Source: Bog-473 sp963836605 (lineage in GTDB: Bacteria > Actinomycetota > Acidimicrobiia > Acidimicrobiales > RAAP-2). From it: a stretch of DNA of 64,000 nt. Made by a program: the position numbers and the translations under genes. The DNA is taken from NCBI GenBank assembly GCA_963836605.1, contig CAWIKB010000009.1, forward strand, positions 434,001 through 498,000. Direction: 5' to 3'. Every line of letters starts with the position of its first letter. Position 1 is the first letter of the stretch. Under the pieces are notes generated by a model, which had not been told where the DNA came from, did no database searches, and was given only the letters and a program-made list of their open reading frames with translations. Shown here one piece after another: positions 24,317 to 33,702 of this stretch.

Positions 24317-26041
24317 TCAGCGACTGCCTCGCACCAATCGTCCGGGAAGCTCCCCGGTGGCTTCGCCGCCCTCGAAGGTGACGGTGCCCTTCTTGACGGT
24401 GGCGACGTAGCCCTCGGCCCGCTGCAACAGGCGGCTGCCGCCGGCCGGGAGGTCGGCCCGGACGAAGGGACCACCCAGGGCCAGGGCGTCGTAGTCGATG
24501 AGGTTGAGATCGCCCAGCGCGCCCGTCTCCACGGTGCCGCGGTCGGTCATGCCGTAGAGGCGGGCGGTGTCGTGCGTCTGCTTCTTGACGATGTAGGGCA
24601 ACGGCAGGGTCTCGCCCCGGCTGCGATCGCGGGTCCAGTGGGTCAGCATGAACGTGGGCATGGAGGCATCGCAGATGGTCCCGGTGTGGGCGCCGCCGTC
24701 GGAGAGCCCGAGCGCCCCCTGCGGGTGCAGCAGCATGTTGCGCACGTGGTCGAGATCGCCGGTGGCGTAGTTGAGGATGGGGATGTAGAGCAGCCCCTGG
24801 CCGTCGTTCTCGGCCATGACGTCGTAGGCCACTTCGAGCGGGGTGCGCCCCGACGACGCGGCCAGGCCGGCCAGTGAGCGGTCCGGTCCGGGCTCGTAGT
24901 CGGGAGGGTCGCCCAGCACGAAGGTGCGACGGTAGGCCCGCTCCATCTCCTCGGCCTCGGCCACCGACGAGGGCTCCCAGCCGGTGATACGCCGGCGCAC
25001 CTCGGGATCGGCCAGTGCGGTCGAGAATTCCGCCGGTGAGAGGCCCCGGGACACGAGCTCCCGGTACGCCGGCATCTTGTCGAAGAGGCAGAGGGTGGTG
25101 CGGTGGCCGGACAGGATGCCCGTCGGCCGCCCGGCCACCTGGGGGTGCAGGCGCGCCCCTTCGCCGCAGGCCTCGAGCGACGCCGCCAGCTGGTCCCGCC
25201 AGAGCTCCGGCTCATCGTCGACCTGGAGGAGCACGTAGGTGACGGGGCGGTCGATCTTGGCCGACAGGCGGCGCATCCAGTCGACCTCCTTGACCGCATC
25301 GAGCAGCAGCTCACCGGCCGAGCCGACGGGAGCCAACTCGAAGACGCCGGTGCCGGCCTCGGCCAGGGCGCTGCCGATCCCGAAGAGCTCGTCCTCGGCG
25401 GCGTAGGTCCCGGGCACCGGTTCGCCGTCGATGGCCCGGTGGCCGATGGTGCGCGAGGTCGAGAAGCCCAGCGCCCCGGCCCGGATGGCCTCGAGCACGA
25501 TCGCCCGCATGGCCTCGATCTCCTGCGGGCCGGCCGGCTCGTTGCGGGCGCCCCGCTCGCCCATCACGTAGGCCCGGACGGCCCCGTGGGGGACCTGGGT
25601 CCCCACGTCGACGGTCCAGCTCCTCCGGTCGAGGGCATCGAGGTACTCGGGGAAGGTCTCCCATTCCCAGTTGATCCCCTCACTGAGGGCGGCACCGGGA
25701 ATGTCCTCGACGCCCTCCATGAGCCCGATGAGCCAGTCGTGGCGGTCGGGCCGGGCCGGCGCAAAGCCGACACCGCAATTGCCCATGACCAGCGTGGTGA
25801 CGCCGTGCCACGAGGAAGGGGCCAGCTCGGAGTCCCAGGTGGCCTGCCCGTCGTAGTGGGTGTGGATGTCGACCCAGCCGGGAGTGACCAGCAGGCCATC
25901 GGCCTCGATGGTCCGGGTGGCGTTCCCGTCCACCTCGCCGACGGCGGTGATCAGGCCGTCATCGATGGCCACGTCGGCGGTCCGCGCCGCAGCGCCGGTG
26001 CCGTCGACCAGCGTCCCACCCCGGACGATCAGTTCGTGCAT
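24317..26041 (-). CDS. N-acyl-D-amino-acid deacylase-type amidohydrolase
   Basis: Zinc amidohydrolase of 574 residues, TIM-barrel fold. GWVDIHTHYDGQ near residues 56-67 holds the metal HxH, MGNCGVGFAP near 87 is typical of the D-aminoacylase group, and LSDGGAHTGTICDAS near 446 holds the late metal Asp. The first 50 residues (VRGGTLVDGTG) make the small beta-sandwich found in this family. I start at ATG 26041; an ATG at 26065 is also in frame. It precedes the hydrolase-cyclase gene. Dihydroorotase or hydantoinase functions are less likely. True substrate unknown. Confidence 0.85.
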   Translation of the reverse strand: MHELIVRGGTLVDGTGAAARTADVAIDDGLITAVGEVDGNATRTIEADGLLVTPGWVDIHTHYDGQATWDSELAPSSWHGVTTLVMGNCGVGFAPARPDRHDWLIGLMEGVEDIPGAALSEGINWEWETFPEYLDALDRRSWTVDVGTQVPHGAVRAYVMGERGARNEPAGPQEIEAMRAIVLEAIRAGALGFSTSRTIGHRAIDGEPVPGTYAAEDELFGIGSALAEAGTGVFELAPVGSAGELLLDAVKEVDWMRRLSAKIDRPVTYVLLQVDDEPELWRDQLAASLEACGEGARLHPQVAGRPTGILSGHRTTLCLFDKMPAYRELVSRGLSPAEFSTALADPEVRRRITGWEPSSVAEAEEMERAYRRTFVLGDPPDYEPGPDRSLAGLAASSGRTPLEVAYDVMAENDGQGLLYIPILNYATGDLDHVRNMLLHPQGALGLSDGGAHTGTICDASMPTFMLTHWTRDRSRGETLPLPYIVKKQTHDTARLYGMTDRGTVETGALGDLNLIDYDALALGGPFVRADLPAGGSRLLQRAEGYVATVKKGTVTFEGGEATGELPGRLVRGSR

Positions 26042-26084
26042 GTACCGATAGTGGCACGTCCGCACCGCGACGTGCCGATCGGAT

Positions 26085-26240
26085 TCAGTCCTTCTTCTTG
26101 CCCAGGATGCGGTTCATTTTGGTACCGCAGACGGGGCAGAGCCCCTGGGCGGCCCGACGGCCGTTCGCCAGTTCCACTTCCTGCCCGTCGAATTCGCGCT
26201 TCTCACGGCACTTCACGCAGTAGCCCTCGTAGTTCGCCAT
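26085..26240 (-). CDS. DUF5679 small zinc-ribbon protein
   Basis: A 51-residue protein with two CxxC pairs (CVKCREKREF near 8 and CPVCGTKM near 35), a compact zinc ribbon, and a Lys-rich tail. AGGAG precedes the ATG by 6-7 bases. Common as a stand-alone gene in actinobacteria; function not known. Confidence 0.85.
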   Translation of the reverse strand: MANYEGYCVKCREKREFDGQEVELANGRRAAQGLCPVCGTKMNRILGKKKD

Positions 26241-26365
26241 CACAACTCCTCTTTTCGGTGAGCCCCCGGATGGTCGGGCCCATCGTGGGGACCGATTGGC
26301 TGAAAAGGTAGCGGCGGGCATGGGTGAAGGGGGGGATGCTCAGGCTGGATCGGGTAGGGGGCCGC

Positions 26366-26371
26366 TACGAT
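26366..26371 (+). promoter_or_regulatory. -10 hexamer TACGAT, leaderless MDMPI-type gene
   Basis: TACGAT lies 7 bases before GTG at 26379 and no Shine-Dalgarno is present. Confidence 0.5.
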
Positions 26372-26378
26372 CGGACCC

Positions 26379-27233
26379 GTGCCCGAGGCCGGAATGACGC
26401 CTGAAGTGGGATGGGCCGAGCTGGGCCGGTCCGCCCGGGCGGGATTGGCGGAGACCTGGTCCTCCCTGGCCGGGGTCGGCCGGGACCTCACTCCCGAGGA
26501 GTGGGCACGACCCACGGCCTGCCCGGGTTGGAGCGTCAAGGACCAGTTCTCCCACCTGATCGGGATCGAGCGCCTGCTGCTGGGCGAGGCGGCGCCCACC
26601 TGGGACGAGCCGCTGGGCGACCACGTCAGGAACGACTTCGCTGTCACGAACGAGCCCTGGGTCGCCGTGCGCCGCACCCGGCCCGGGGGGTCCGTGCGGG
26701 ACGAGTTCGCCCAGGTGACGTCCCGACGACTGGCCGCGCTCGACGGGCTCTCGGCCGAGGAGTGGTCCAAGGTGGGCTTCAGCCCCATCGGTGAGGTGCC
26801 CTATGCCCGCTTCATGGTCACGCGGGTCTTCGACAGCTGGGTCCACGAGCAGGACGTGCGCCGGGCCACCGGGCACCCCGGGGGCAGCGGCGGATTGTCC
26901 TCGTCGATCGCGCTCGACCAGGTGCAATCGGCCATGGGCTTCGTGGTGGGCAAGAAGGCGGCGCCTCCCGAGGGCAGCGTCGTCCGCTTCTCGGTGACCG
27001 GGCCCCCCGGCGACGCCCGCCGGTTCGCCCTCGGGGTCCGAGGCGGCCGGGCCGGGCCGGTGGCCGAGGACGTGGCGCCCACCGTCGACCTGACCCTCAC
27101 GAGTATCGATTTCATGCGATTGGGCTGTGGTCGGGTCACGGCGGAGGAGGTGGAGTCCGCCGGTGGGGTCGGCGTGGCCGGGGACTCGGCCCTGGCCCAA
27201 TTGATCCTCACCTCCATGAGCTTCACCTTCTGA
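26379..27233 (+). CDS. Mycothiol-dependent maleylpyruvate isomerase-family enzyme
   Basis: 284 residues with an N-terminal DinB-like four-helix metal domain and a C-terminal SCP2-like domain. Metal ligands: His in FSHLIGIE near 58 and the HEQD pair in FDSWVHEQDVR near 153. CPGWSVKDQ near 48 is the usual lead-in. Family members use mycothiol, the thiol of actinobacteria, as cofactor for isomerase or transferase reactions; the substrate here is open. A short GC-rich intergenic region with a repeat separates it from tig. Confidence 0.85.
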   Translation: MPEAGMTPEVGWAELGRSARAGLAETWSSLAGVGRDLTPEEWARPTACPGWSVKDQFSHLIGIERLLLGEAAPTWDEPLGDHVRNDFAVTNEPWVAVRRTRPGGSVRDEFAQVTSRRLAALDGLSAEEWSKVGFSPIGEVPYARFMVTRVFDSWVHEQDVRRATGHPGGSGGLSSSIALDQVQSAMGFVVGKKAAPPEGSVVRFSVTGPPGDARRFALGVRGGRAGPVAEDVAPTVDLTLTSIDFMRLGCGRVTAEEVESAGGVGVAGDSALAQLILTSMSFTF

Positions 27234-27285
27234 AGGGGAGCCGGCGCGGGCCAAACGGAGCCGGCAGGGTGAAGGGGAGCCGGCG
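27231..27285. repeat. 16-bp direct repeat with hairpin
   Basis: TGAAGGGGAGCCGGCG occurs at 27231-27246 (covering the upstream gene's stop) and again at 27270-27285. The second copy runs into GCCGGCG-TGC-CGCCGGC, a stable hairpin. Probably a terminator region enlarged by duplication. Confidence 0.5.
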
Positions 27286-27324
27286 TGCCGCCGGCCCGGT
27301 GCGGGGGCGGCCGGAGCCGACCAG

Positions 27325-27330
27325 TAGAGT
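27325..27330 (+). promoter_or_regulatory. -10 hexamer TAGAGT, leaderless tig
   Basis: TAGAGT lies 9 bases before GTG at 27340 and 12 before ATG at 27343. Transcription would begin at or beside the start codon. Confidence 0.45.
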
Positions 27331-27342
27331 GTGCTGCTCGTG

Positions 27343-28698
27343 ATGCGTGCCACTACTGAACCCCTGGAGGGAAACCTCGTTCGCCTGAGCGTGGAGATCG
27401 ACGAACCGGAGTTCGAGAGCGCACTGGGCGACGTCGTCAAGTCGCTGGCCAAGGAGATGCGAGTGCCCGGCTTCCGGCCCGGTAAGGTGCCCCGCAAGGT
27501 GCTCGAAGCCCGTATGGGTGGGGCCGGCGCGCTGCGGTCCGAGGCCCTCCGCGAGTCACTGCCCGACTTCTACGCCCGGGCCGTGGTCGACACCGACGTC
27601 GACCCCATCGCCCCGCCGGAGATCGACATCACGGGCGGGGAGCGGGGTGGTGCGGTCAGCTTCGACGCCGTGGTCCAGGTGCGGCCACTGGTGACCATCC
27701 CCGGCTACGACGGGTTGCAGGTGACCCTGCCCGGGTTGCGGGTCAGCGACGAGGACGTCGATCGCCAAGTCGACCGGCTGCGGGAGAACGACGCCGAGCT
27801 CGAGCTGGTCGGTCGTCCGGCCCAGGACGGGGACCTCACCAGCATCGACCTCCACGGCAACGATGCCGGCGGGGCCGAGGTGGTGGGCGTGGACGACTAC
27901 CTCTACGAGGTGGGCAGCGCCACCATCACCCCCGAGCTCGACGACCAGGTCCGGGGGGCCAAGGCGGGTGACATCCTGGCCTTCACCGCGCTGGCCCCGG
28001 GCACCGAGGACACCATCTCGTTCCGCGTCCTGGTCAAGGAGGTCAAGGTCAAGAAGCTGCCCGAGGCCACCGACGAGTGGGCGGCCGAGAGCTCGGAATT
28101 CGAGACGGTGGCCGAGCTGCGCGCCGACATCTCCCAGCGGATCTCCCGGGTCAAGTTGCTGCAGACCCAGATGGCCTCGAGGGAGAACACCATCGCGGCG
28201 TTGGCCGACCTGGTGTCCGACACCGATGTGCCCGAGGTGCTGGTCGACGCCGAGGTGAACGAGCGTTTGCACGACCTGCAGCACCGGTTGGAGGCCCAGA
28301 ACATCAGCGTGTCCGACTATCTGGCGGCCACCGGCAGCGGCCCCGACGACCTGCTGGGCACGGTGCGCACCGAGTCGCAGCGGGCGGTCAAGGCCGACCT
28401 GGGCCTGCGGGCCCTGGCCGAGGCCCAGGAGATCGTCGTGAGCGACGAGGACCTCGACGCCGAGATGGTCACCATGGCCGAGCGGATGGAGACCACGCCC
28501 ACCGTGCTCCGCCGGCAGCTCGACACGGCCGGCCGGACCGGCGCGGTACGCTCGGAGCTACGCAAGGCCAAGGCCCTGCAGTGGTTGCTGGAGCACGTGG
28601 AGCTCTTCGACGAAGAGGGCAACCCGATCTCTCGGGATGACCTGAAAGTGGATGCGGCGGAGGAGAGCGAAGTGGATGCGGCAGAGGAGAGCGAGTGA
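27343..28698 (+). CDS. tig: Trigger factor (ribosome-associated chaperone, PPIase)
   Basis: Ribosome-bound chaperone for nascent chains. The N-terminal ribosome-binding domain has PGFRPGKVPRKVLE (about 45-58), near the GFRxGKxP signature. An FKBP-type peptidyl-prolyl isomerase domain follows (about 150-240), then the long helical C-terminal domain. 451 residues, normal. The last 17 residues are a tandem acidic repeat from a 24-bp DNA duplication (28648-28695). The stop overlaps clpP by one base. Start chosen from the family's usual MRATxEPLEG opening; GTG at 27340 adds one residue. Confidence 0.95.
   Translation: MRATTEPLEGNLVRLSVEIDEPEFESALGDVVKSLAKEMRVPGFRPGKVPRKVLEARMGGAGALRSEALRESLPDFYARAVVDTDVDPIAPPEIDITGGERGGAVSFDAVVQVRPLVTIPGYDGLQVTLPGLRVSDEDVDRQVDRLRENDAELELVGRPAQDGDLTSIDLHGNDAGGAEVVGVDDYLYEVGSATITPELDDQVRGAKAGDILAFTALAPGTEDTISFRVLVKEVKVKKLPEATDEWAAESSEFETVAELRADISQRISRVKLLQTQMASRENTIAALADLVSDTDVPEVLVDAEVNERLHDLQHRLEAQNISVSDYLAATGSGPDDLLGTVRTESQRAVKADLGLRALAEAQEIVVSDEDLDAEMVTMAERMETTPTVLRRQLDTAGRTGAVRSELRKAKALQWLLEHVELFDEEGNPISRDDLKVDAAEESEVDAAEESE
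28648..28695. repeat. 24-bp tandem duplication at the tig 3' end
   Basis: Two copies of a 24-bp unit (28648-28671 and 28672-28695) differ at two positions and encode VDAAEESE twice at the C-terminus of trigger factor, just before the clpP start. Confidence 0.85.
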
Positions 28699-29351
28699 TG
28701 ATGGAGAGTGCGGATGACCGGAACCGGGCGTACAACTACGTTCCCAACCCGACCATCTACGAGTCGAACAACCGCGGTGAGCGGGGCTACGACATGTACT
28801 CCCGGCTGTTGGCCGAGCGGATCATCTTCCTCGGCACGCCGGTGGACGACACCGTGGCCAACCTCATCTGCGCCCAGATGCTCTACCTCGAGTCCGATGA
28901 TCCCGACAAGGACATCCACCTCTACATCAACTCTCCCGGTGGGGAGATCACGGCGCTCTTCGCCATCTACGACACCATGAAGTTCATCAAGCCCGACGTC
29001 TCGACGTTCTGCTTCGGCCAGGCCGCCTCCGCGGCCGCGGTGCTGCTGGCCGCCGGGAGCCACGGCAAGCGCTTCGCCCTGCAGCACGCCCGCATCCTGA
29101 TGCACCAACCGTGGGGCGGCGTGGAAGGCCAGGCGAGTGACATCGAGCTGCAGGCCAAGGAGATCCTGCGCATGCGCGATCTGCTCACCCGGATGTTGGC
29201 CGAGGACACCGGCCAGACCCACGAGAAGGTGGCCAAGGACACCGACCGGGACTTCATCATGACGGCGGAGGAGGCGGCGACCTACGGTGTGATCGACGAG
29301 GTCATCACCGCCCGTTCCATGGCGCCGCTCGAGGCCATCGGCGCCGCGTAG
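28698..29351 (+). CDS. clpP: ATP-dependent Clp protease proteolytic subunit ClpP
   Basis: Serine peptidase that forms the double-heptamer chamber and works with ClpX, encoded next. 217 residues. Catalytic Ser is in CFGQAASAAA (about residue 111), His in ILMHQP (about 136) and Asp in the DTDRDF segment (about 181-186). INSPGG near 78 is the oxyanion strand. Start ATG at 28698 overlaps the tig stop (TGATG); GTG at 28695 and ATG at 28701 are alternatives. Many actinobacteria carry two adjacent clpP genes; only one is here. Confidence 0.95.
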   Translation: MMESADDRNRAYNYVPNPTIYESNNRGERGYDMYSRLLAERIIFLGTPVDDTVANLICAQMLYLESDDPDKDIHLYINSPGGEITALFAIYDTMKFIKPDVSTFCFGQAASAAAVLLAAGSHGKRFALQHARILMHQPWGGVEGQASDIELQAKEILRMRDLLTRMLAEDTGQTHEKVAKDTDRDFIMTAEEAATYGVIDEVITARSMAPLEAIGAA

Positions 29352-29401
29352 GCCGCTGAGCGCACAACGGCGAGATCGAACGGACGAGGAGAGGGGCTGG
29401 G

Positions 29402-30673
29402 GTGGCGAAGTTCGGTGAGGGCGGGGATCTGGTCAAGTGCAGCTTCTGTGGCAAGACCCAGAAGCAAGTCAAGAAGCTGATCGCCGGGCCGGGCGTCTAC
29501 ATCTGCGACGAATGCATCGACCTCTGCAACGACATCATCGCCGAGGAGCGTGACGAGACCACCGAGCTGAGCTTCGAGGATCTCCCCAAGCCCAAGGAGA
29601 TCTTCACCTTCCTCAACGACTACGTGGTCGGCCAGGAGTACGCCAAGAAGATCCTGTCGGTGGCCGTCTACAACCACTACAAGCGGGTGCAGGCCGGCCC
29701 GACCCAGGACGACGGCGTCGAGTTGGCCAAGTCGAACATCCTGCTGCTCGGTCCCACCGGCTGTGGCAAGACCCTGCTGGCCCAGACCCTGGCGCGCATG
29801 CTCAACGTGCCCTTCGCCATCGCCGACGCCACGGCCCTGACCGAGGCGGGCTATGTGGGCGAGGACGTCGAGAACATCTTGCTGAAGCTGATCCAGGCGG
29901 CCGACTACGACGTGAAGCGGGCCGAGACGGGCATCATCTACATCGACGAGATCGACAAGATCGCCCGCAAGAGCGAGAACCCGTCCATCACCCGCGACGT
30001 GTCGGGCGAGGGCGTGCAGCAGGCCCTCCTGAAGATCCTCGAGGGCACGACAGCATCGGTGCCCCCGCAAGGCGGGCGGAAGCACCCCCACCAGGAATTC
30101 ATCCAGATCGACACCACCAACATCCTGTTCATCTGCGGCGGGGCCTTCGCCGGCCTGGACAAGCTGATCGAAGGGCGGATCGGCAAACGGGGCATCGGCT
30201 TCCGGGCCGAGGTGCACCAGCGCGAGCGCGACAACGGGGAGATCCTGCGGCACGTCCTGCCCGAGGACCTGATCAAGTTCGGGTTGATCCCCGAATTCAT
30301 CGGCCGCTTGCCGGTGGTCAGTGCGGTGGCTCCTCTCTTCAAGGACGCCCTGGTGCAGATTCTGATCGAGCCCAAGAACGCCCTGACCCGTCAGTACGAG
30401 CGGGTCTTCGCGCTGGACAACGTCGAGTTGGAGTTCACTCCCGACGCGCTCGAGGCGGTGGCCGAACAGGCCCTGCTCCGCGGCACGGGTGCCCGGGGCC
30501 TGCGGGCCATCCTCGAAGAGGTGTTGTTGGAAGTGATGTACGACCTGCCCAGTCGTTCCGACGTGCAGAAGTGCGTGGTCGACCGGGCCGTGGTGCTGGA
30601 CCGGGTGGCCCCCACCCTGGTCCCGGTCGGGGGCACTCCCGCCAAGTCGCGCTCACGACGCGCCGCTTCCTGA
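29402..30673 (+). CDS. clpX: Clp protease ATP-binding subunit ClpX
   Basis: AAA+ unfoldase that feeds substrates to ClpP. 423 residues. The N-terminal C4 zinc-binding domain has CSFCG near 13 and CDECIDLC near 36. Walker A is GPTGCGKT near 118, Walker B IIYIDEID near 182, and the pore and RKH loops are in place (GYVGEDVE near 150). GAGGAGAGG precedes GTG at 29402. It forms the usual tig-clpP-clpX order. Confidence 0.96.
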   Translation: MAKFGEGGDLVKCSFCGKTQKQVKKLIAGPGVYICDECIDLCNDIIAEERDETTELSFEDLPKPKEIFTFLNDYVVGQEYAKKILSVAVYNHYKRVQAGPTQDDGVELAKSNILLLGPTGCGKTLLAQTLARMLNVPFAIADATALTEAGYVGEDVENILLKLIQAADYDVKRAETGIIYIDEIDKIARKSENPSITRDVSGEGVQQALLKILEGTTASVPPQGGRKHPHQEFIQIDTTNILFICGGAFAGLDKLIEGRIGKRGIGFRAEVHQRERDNGEILRHVLPEDLIKFGLIPEFIGRLPVVSAVAPLFKDALVQILIEPKNALTRQYERVFALDNVELEFTPDALEAVAEQALLRGTGARGLRAILEEVLLEVMYDLPSRSDVQKCVVDRAVVLDRVAPTLVPVGGTPAKSRSRRAAS

Positions 30674-30699
30674 CCTCTGACCTGACCAACCAAGAACGC

Positions 30700-32067
30700 G
30701 TGGCACGGCCCGAGGTGACATCGCCCACCGCCTTCTCCGACCTCCCCGGTGCCCTGGCCTGGCTCGACGGTCACATCGATTTCGAATCGAGCATGCCCAG
30801 CCGCCGCGCCCTGCCCACCCTGGACCGCATGCGCGCCCTGATGGCGCTGCTGGGCGACCCGCAGGAGTCGATCCCCACGGTGCACGTGACGGGGACCAAC
30901 GGCAAGGGCTCGACGTCGGCCATGGTGACGGCGCTGCTCATGGCCCAGGGCCTCAGTGTGGGGACCTTCACCAGTCCCAACCTGCACACGGTGTCCGAGC
31001 GCCTGGCCCGCAACGCCGAGCCCATTGACGACGAGTCGTTCGTCGGCGTGCTGGCCGAGTTGGCTGCGCTCGAGCACATGGTGGGCGACCGGCCCACCCG
31101 CTTCGAGCTCCTCACCGCGGCCGCCCTGTCGTGGTTCGCCACCGAAGCGGTCGACGTCATGGTGATCGAGGTGGGCCTGGGTGGTACGTGGGACTGCACC
31201 AACGTGGTGCACGGGGACGTGGCCACCCTGACCAACTTCAGCTACGACCACACCGACGTCCTCGGGCCCACCCTGGAGGGCATCGCCGAGGACAAGTCCG
31301 GGATCATCGAGTCCAAGAGCCACGTCGTGGTGGGCGAGGTGGCCCCCGAGCTCCTTGCCCTGGTGCAAGCGCAGGCGGACAGGGTCGGTGCGGCGTCGCT
31401 GTGGGTGGCCGGTCGGGACTACGGCTGTGAGTCCAACGACGTGGCCGTGGGCGGCCGGCAGGTCACCCTCTTCACGCCCGGAGGTCGCTATCCCGACGTC
31501 CTGGTGCCGCTCCACGGCGCGCACCAGGGACGGAACGCCGCCTGCGCGCTGGCCACGGCCGAGGCCTTCTTCTCCCGCCCGCTACATCCGGACGTGGTCG
31601 ATGCCGCCTTCGCGTCCGTGCGGGTACCCGGGCGGCTCGAGGTCCTGGGACGCCACCCCCTCCTCCTGGTCGATGGTGCGCACAACGTGGCGGGCATGAC
31701 CGCACTCGGCCACTCCCTCTCCGAGGAGTTCTCGCTCTACGGGGACACGGTGGCGGTCGTGGGCATGCTCTCGGGGCGCGATCCCACCGCCATGCTGGCG
31801 CCACTGGTCCCGGCCGGGGTGTCGACCATCGTGGCGTGCGAGCCGAACTCCCCGCGGGCCATCCCCGCCTCGGACGTGGCCGACGCGGCATCCTCGCTCG
31901 GACTGGCCGCCCAGGTCGAGGCCAGCGTGCCGGCGGCTTTGTCGTTGGCGCGGAGCATGGTGGACGCGGACGGATCGGTGGTGGTGGCGGGATCGCTCTA
32001 CGTGGTCGGCGACGCCCGGGCCGAGATCCTGTCCGAGGCCGTGCGTTGGGAGGACGCCGGGAGTTGA
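30700..32067 (+). CDS. folC: Folylpolyglutamate synthase / dihydrofolate synthase
   Basis: Mur-ligase-family enzyme that adds glutamate to folates in the cytoplasm. About 455 residues. The P-loop TGTNGKGSTSAM is near residues 64-75, GLGGTWDCTN near 160, the ATP and metal site YDHTDVLGPTLEGIAEDKSG near 180, and LLLVDGAHN near 325 is the C-terminal domain motif. The start is uncertain: GTG at 30700 (27 bases after clpX) or GTG at 30715; no good Shine-Dalgarno for either. Co-directional with clpX and ndk. Confidence 0.9.
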   Translation: MARPEVTSPTAFSDLPGALAWLDGHIDFESSMPSRRALPTLDRMRALMALLGDPQESIPTVHVTGTNGKGSTSAMVTALLMAQGLSVGTFTSPNLHTVSERLARNAEPIDDESFVGVLAELAALEHMVGDRPTRFELLTAAALSWFATEAVDVMVIEVGLGGTWDCTNVVHGDVATLTNFSYDHTDVLGPTLEGIAEDKSGIIESKSHVVVGEVAPELLALVQAQADRVGAASLWVAGRDYGCESNDVAVGGRQVTLFTPGGRYPDVLVPLHGAHQGRNAACALATAEAFFSRPLHPDVVDAAFASVRVPGRLEVLGRHPLLLVDGAHNVAGMTALGHSLSEEFSLYGDTVAVVGMLSGRDPTAMLAPLVPAGVSTIVACEPNSPRAIPASDVADAASSLGLAAQVEASVPAALSLARSMVDADGSVVVAGSLYVVGDARAEILSEAVRWEDAGS

Positions 32068-32085
32068 GTGTGCGGCGCAGCCTGC

Positions 32086-32091
32086 TAGCGT
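32086..32091 (+). promoter_or_regulatory. -10 hexamer TAGCGT, leaderless ndk
   Basis: TAGCGT lies 9 bases before GTG at 32101. Confidence 0.5.
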
Positions 32092-32100
32092 CCTCCGCTC

Positions 32101-32517
32101 GTGGATCGCACCCTGGTAATCGTCAAGCCGGACGGCGTCGAGCGCGGGCTGGTGGGAGAGATCGTCGGCCGCCTGGAACGCAAAGGCCTCCGCCTGGTGG
32201 CGGCCGAACTGCGGGTCATCTCGGCCGAGCTGGCCCAGACCCACTATGCCGAGCACGCCGAACGCCCCTTCTTCGGTGACCTGGTGGCGTTCATCTCGCG
32301 TTCGCCCTCCCTGCTCATGGTCATCGAAGGGCCGCAGGACACCTTCGCCGTGGTCCGCACCCTGATGGGGGTCACCAATCCGGCCGAGGCGGCGCCGGGG
32401 ACCATCCGGGGCGATCTGGGGCTCCTGACCACCGAGAATCTGGTGCACGGGTCTGATTCGCCCCAGTCGGCGGCCCGGGAGATCGCGCTCTTCTTCCCCA
32501 CGCTCTCGCATTCGTAA
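32101..32517 (+). CDS. ndk: Nucleoside diphosphate kinase
   Basis: Transfers gamma-phosphate between NTPs and NDPs through a phosphohistidine. 138 residues, normal. VDRTLVIVKPDGVERGLVGE at the N-terminus and the active-site NLVHGSDSP with His at about residue 116. GTG start behind a promoter-like hexamer. Followed by a 130-bp gap before mreB. Confidence 0.96.
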   Translation: MDRTLVIVKPDGVERGLVGEIVGRLERKGLRLVAAELRVISAELAQTHYAEHAERPFFGDLVAFISRSPSLLMVIEGPQDTFAVVRTLMGVTNPAEAAPGTIRGDLGLLTTENLVHGSDSPQSAAREIALFFPTLSHS

Positions 32518-32648
32518 ACCCCTGTTGAGCGGGGTCGGACGCGGTGTCCGCCTTGTGGTGGTCGGTTGCGTCCCGTAGCCTGTCGGGTCATTCACAGGCA
32601 CCGGTCCCCGTCCGGTGCTCGTCCCGCATCCACCGGGAGAAAGCCTTC

Positions 32649-33680
32649 ATGCCCGACAACCGCCTTTCGCTTCTGGGTCGAGACATGGCCGTCGACCTGG
32701 GTACAGCCAACACGCTGGTCTACGTGCGCGGACGGGGCATCGTCCTGAACGAGCCCTCTGTGGTGGCCGTCGACGTCAAGGACGGGCGGCCGTTGGCGGT
32801 CGGGGCCGAGGCCAAGCGGATGATCGGCCGTACGCCGTCGAACATCCAGGCCATCCGGCCCCTCAAGGACGGCGTGATCGCCGACTTCGAGATCTGCGAG
32901 AAGATGTTGCGCTACTTCATCCATCGCGTGCACCAGCGCCGGTTCGCCAAGCCGCGCATGGTCATCTGCGTGCCGTCGGGCATCACCGGGGTGGAGCGGC
33001 GAGCGGTGATGGAAGCGGCCGAGTACGCCGGGGCGCGGCGGGCCTACATCATCGAGGAGCCCATGGCCGCGGCCATCGGCGCCGGCCTCCCGGTGCACGA
33101 GCCCACGGGCAACATGGTCGTGGACATCGGCGGCGGCACCACCGAAGTCGCGGTCATCTCCCTGGGCGGCATCGTGACCAGCCAGTCGGTCCGCATCGGC
33201 GGTGACGAGTTGGACGAGGCGATCGTCTCCTTCGTCAAGAAGGAGTTCAGCCTGGCTCTCGGTGAGCGCACGGCCGAAGAGATCAAGATCACCCTCGGTT
33301 CGGCCTACGCGCTGGAGCAGGAACTGCACGCCGAGATCCGTGGTCGCGACCTGGTGAGCGGCCTGCCCAAGACGATCGTGGTCTCCACCGAGGAGATCCG
33401 GCGGGCCATCGAGGAGCCGGTCTCGGCCGTCATCGACGCCATCAAGGTGACCCTCGACCGCACGCCGCCGGAGTTGGCGGCGGACATCATGGAGCAGGGG
33501 ATCGTGGTCACCGGCGGGGGAGCCCTCCTGCACGGGCTGCAGGCTCGCCTCCAGCACGAGACGGGGATGCCCATCGTCATCGCCCACGACCCGCTCAATT
33601 GCGTGGCCATCGGCAGCGGGCAGTGCCTGGAAGAGTTCGAAGCGCTCAAGCGGGTGCTGATCACGACGTCCACCCGCTGA
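32649..33680 (+). CDS. mreB: Rod shape-determining protein MreB
   Basis: Actin-like filament protein that guides lateral wall synthesis at the inner membrane face. 343 residues. Phosphate-1 motif AVDLGTANTLVY (about 13-24), phosphate-2 VVDIGGGTTEVAV near 158, adenosine motif VVTGGGALLHGL near 286. GGGAG lies 8-12 bases before the ATG at 32649. First of mreB-mreC-mreD-PBP2, which suggests a rod-shaped cell with lateral elongation, unlike many apically growing actinobacteria. Confidence 0.96.
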   Translation: MPDNRLSLLGRDMAVDLGTANTLVYVRGRGIVLNEPSVVAVDVKDGRPLAVGAEAKRMIGRTPSNIQAIRPLKDGVIADFEICEKMLRYFIHRVHQRRFAKPRMVICVPSGITGVERRAVMEAAEYAGARRAYIIEEPMAAAIGAGLPVHEPTGNMVVDIGGGTTEVAVISLGGIVTSQSVRIGGDELDEAIVSFVKKEFSLALGERTAEEIKITLGSAYALEQELHAEIRGRDLVSGLPKTIVVSTEEIRRAIEEPVSAVIDAIKVTLDRTPPELAADIMEQGIVVTGGGALLHGLQARLQHETGMPIVIAHDPLNCVAIGSGQCLEEFEALKRVLITTSTR

Positions 33681-33702
33681 CGCTTCGTCCGGTCAGCCCT
33701 GG

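Noticed and set aside
22928..24877. A 649-codon plus-strand frame across the cyclase and amidohydrolase genes
   Set aside because: Antisense shadow: composition is Gly/Val/Asp/His-rich with no domain pattern, while the minus strand has clear motifs.
25103..26311. A 402-codon plus-strand frame opposite the amidohydrolase
   Set aside because: Same shadow effect; crosses gene boundaries without respecting them.
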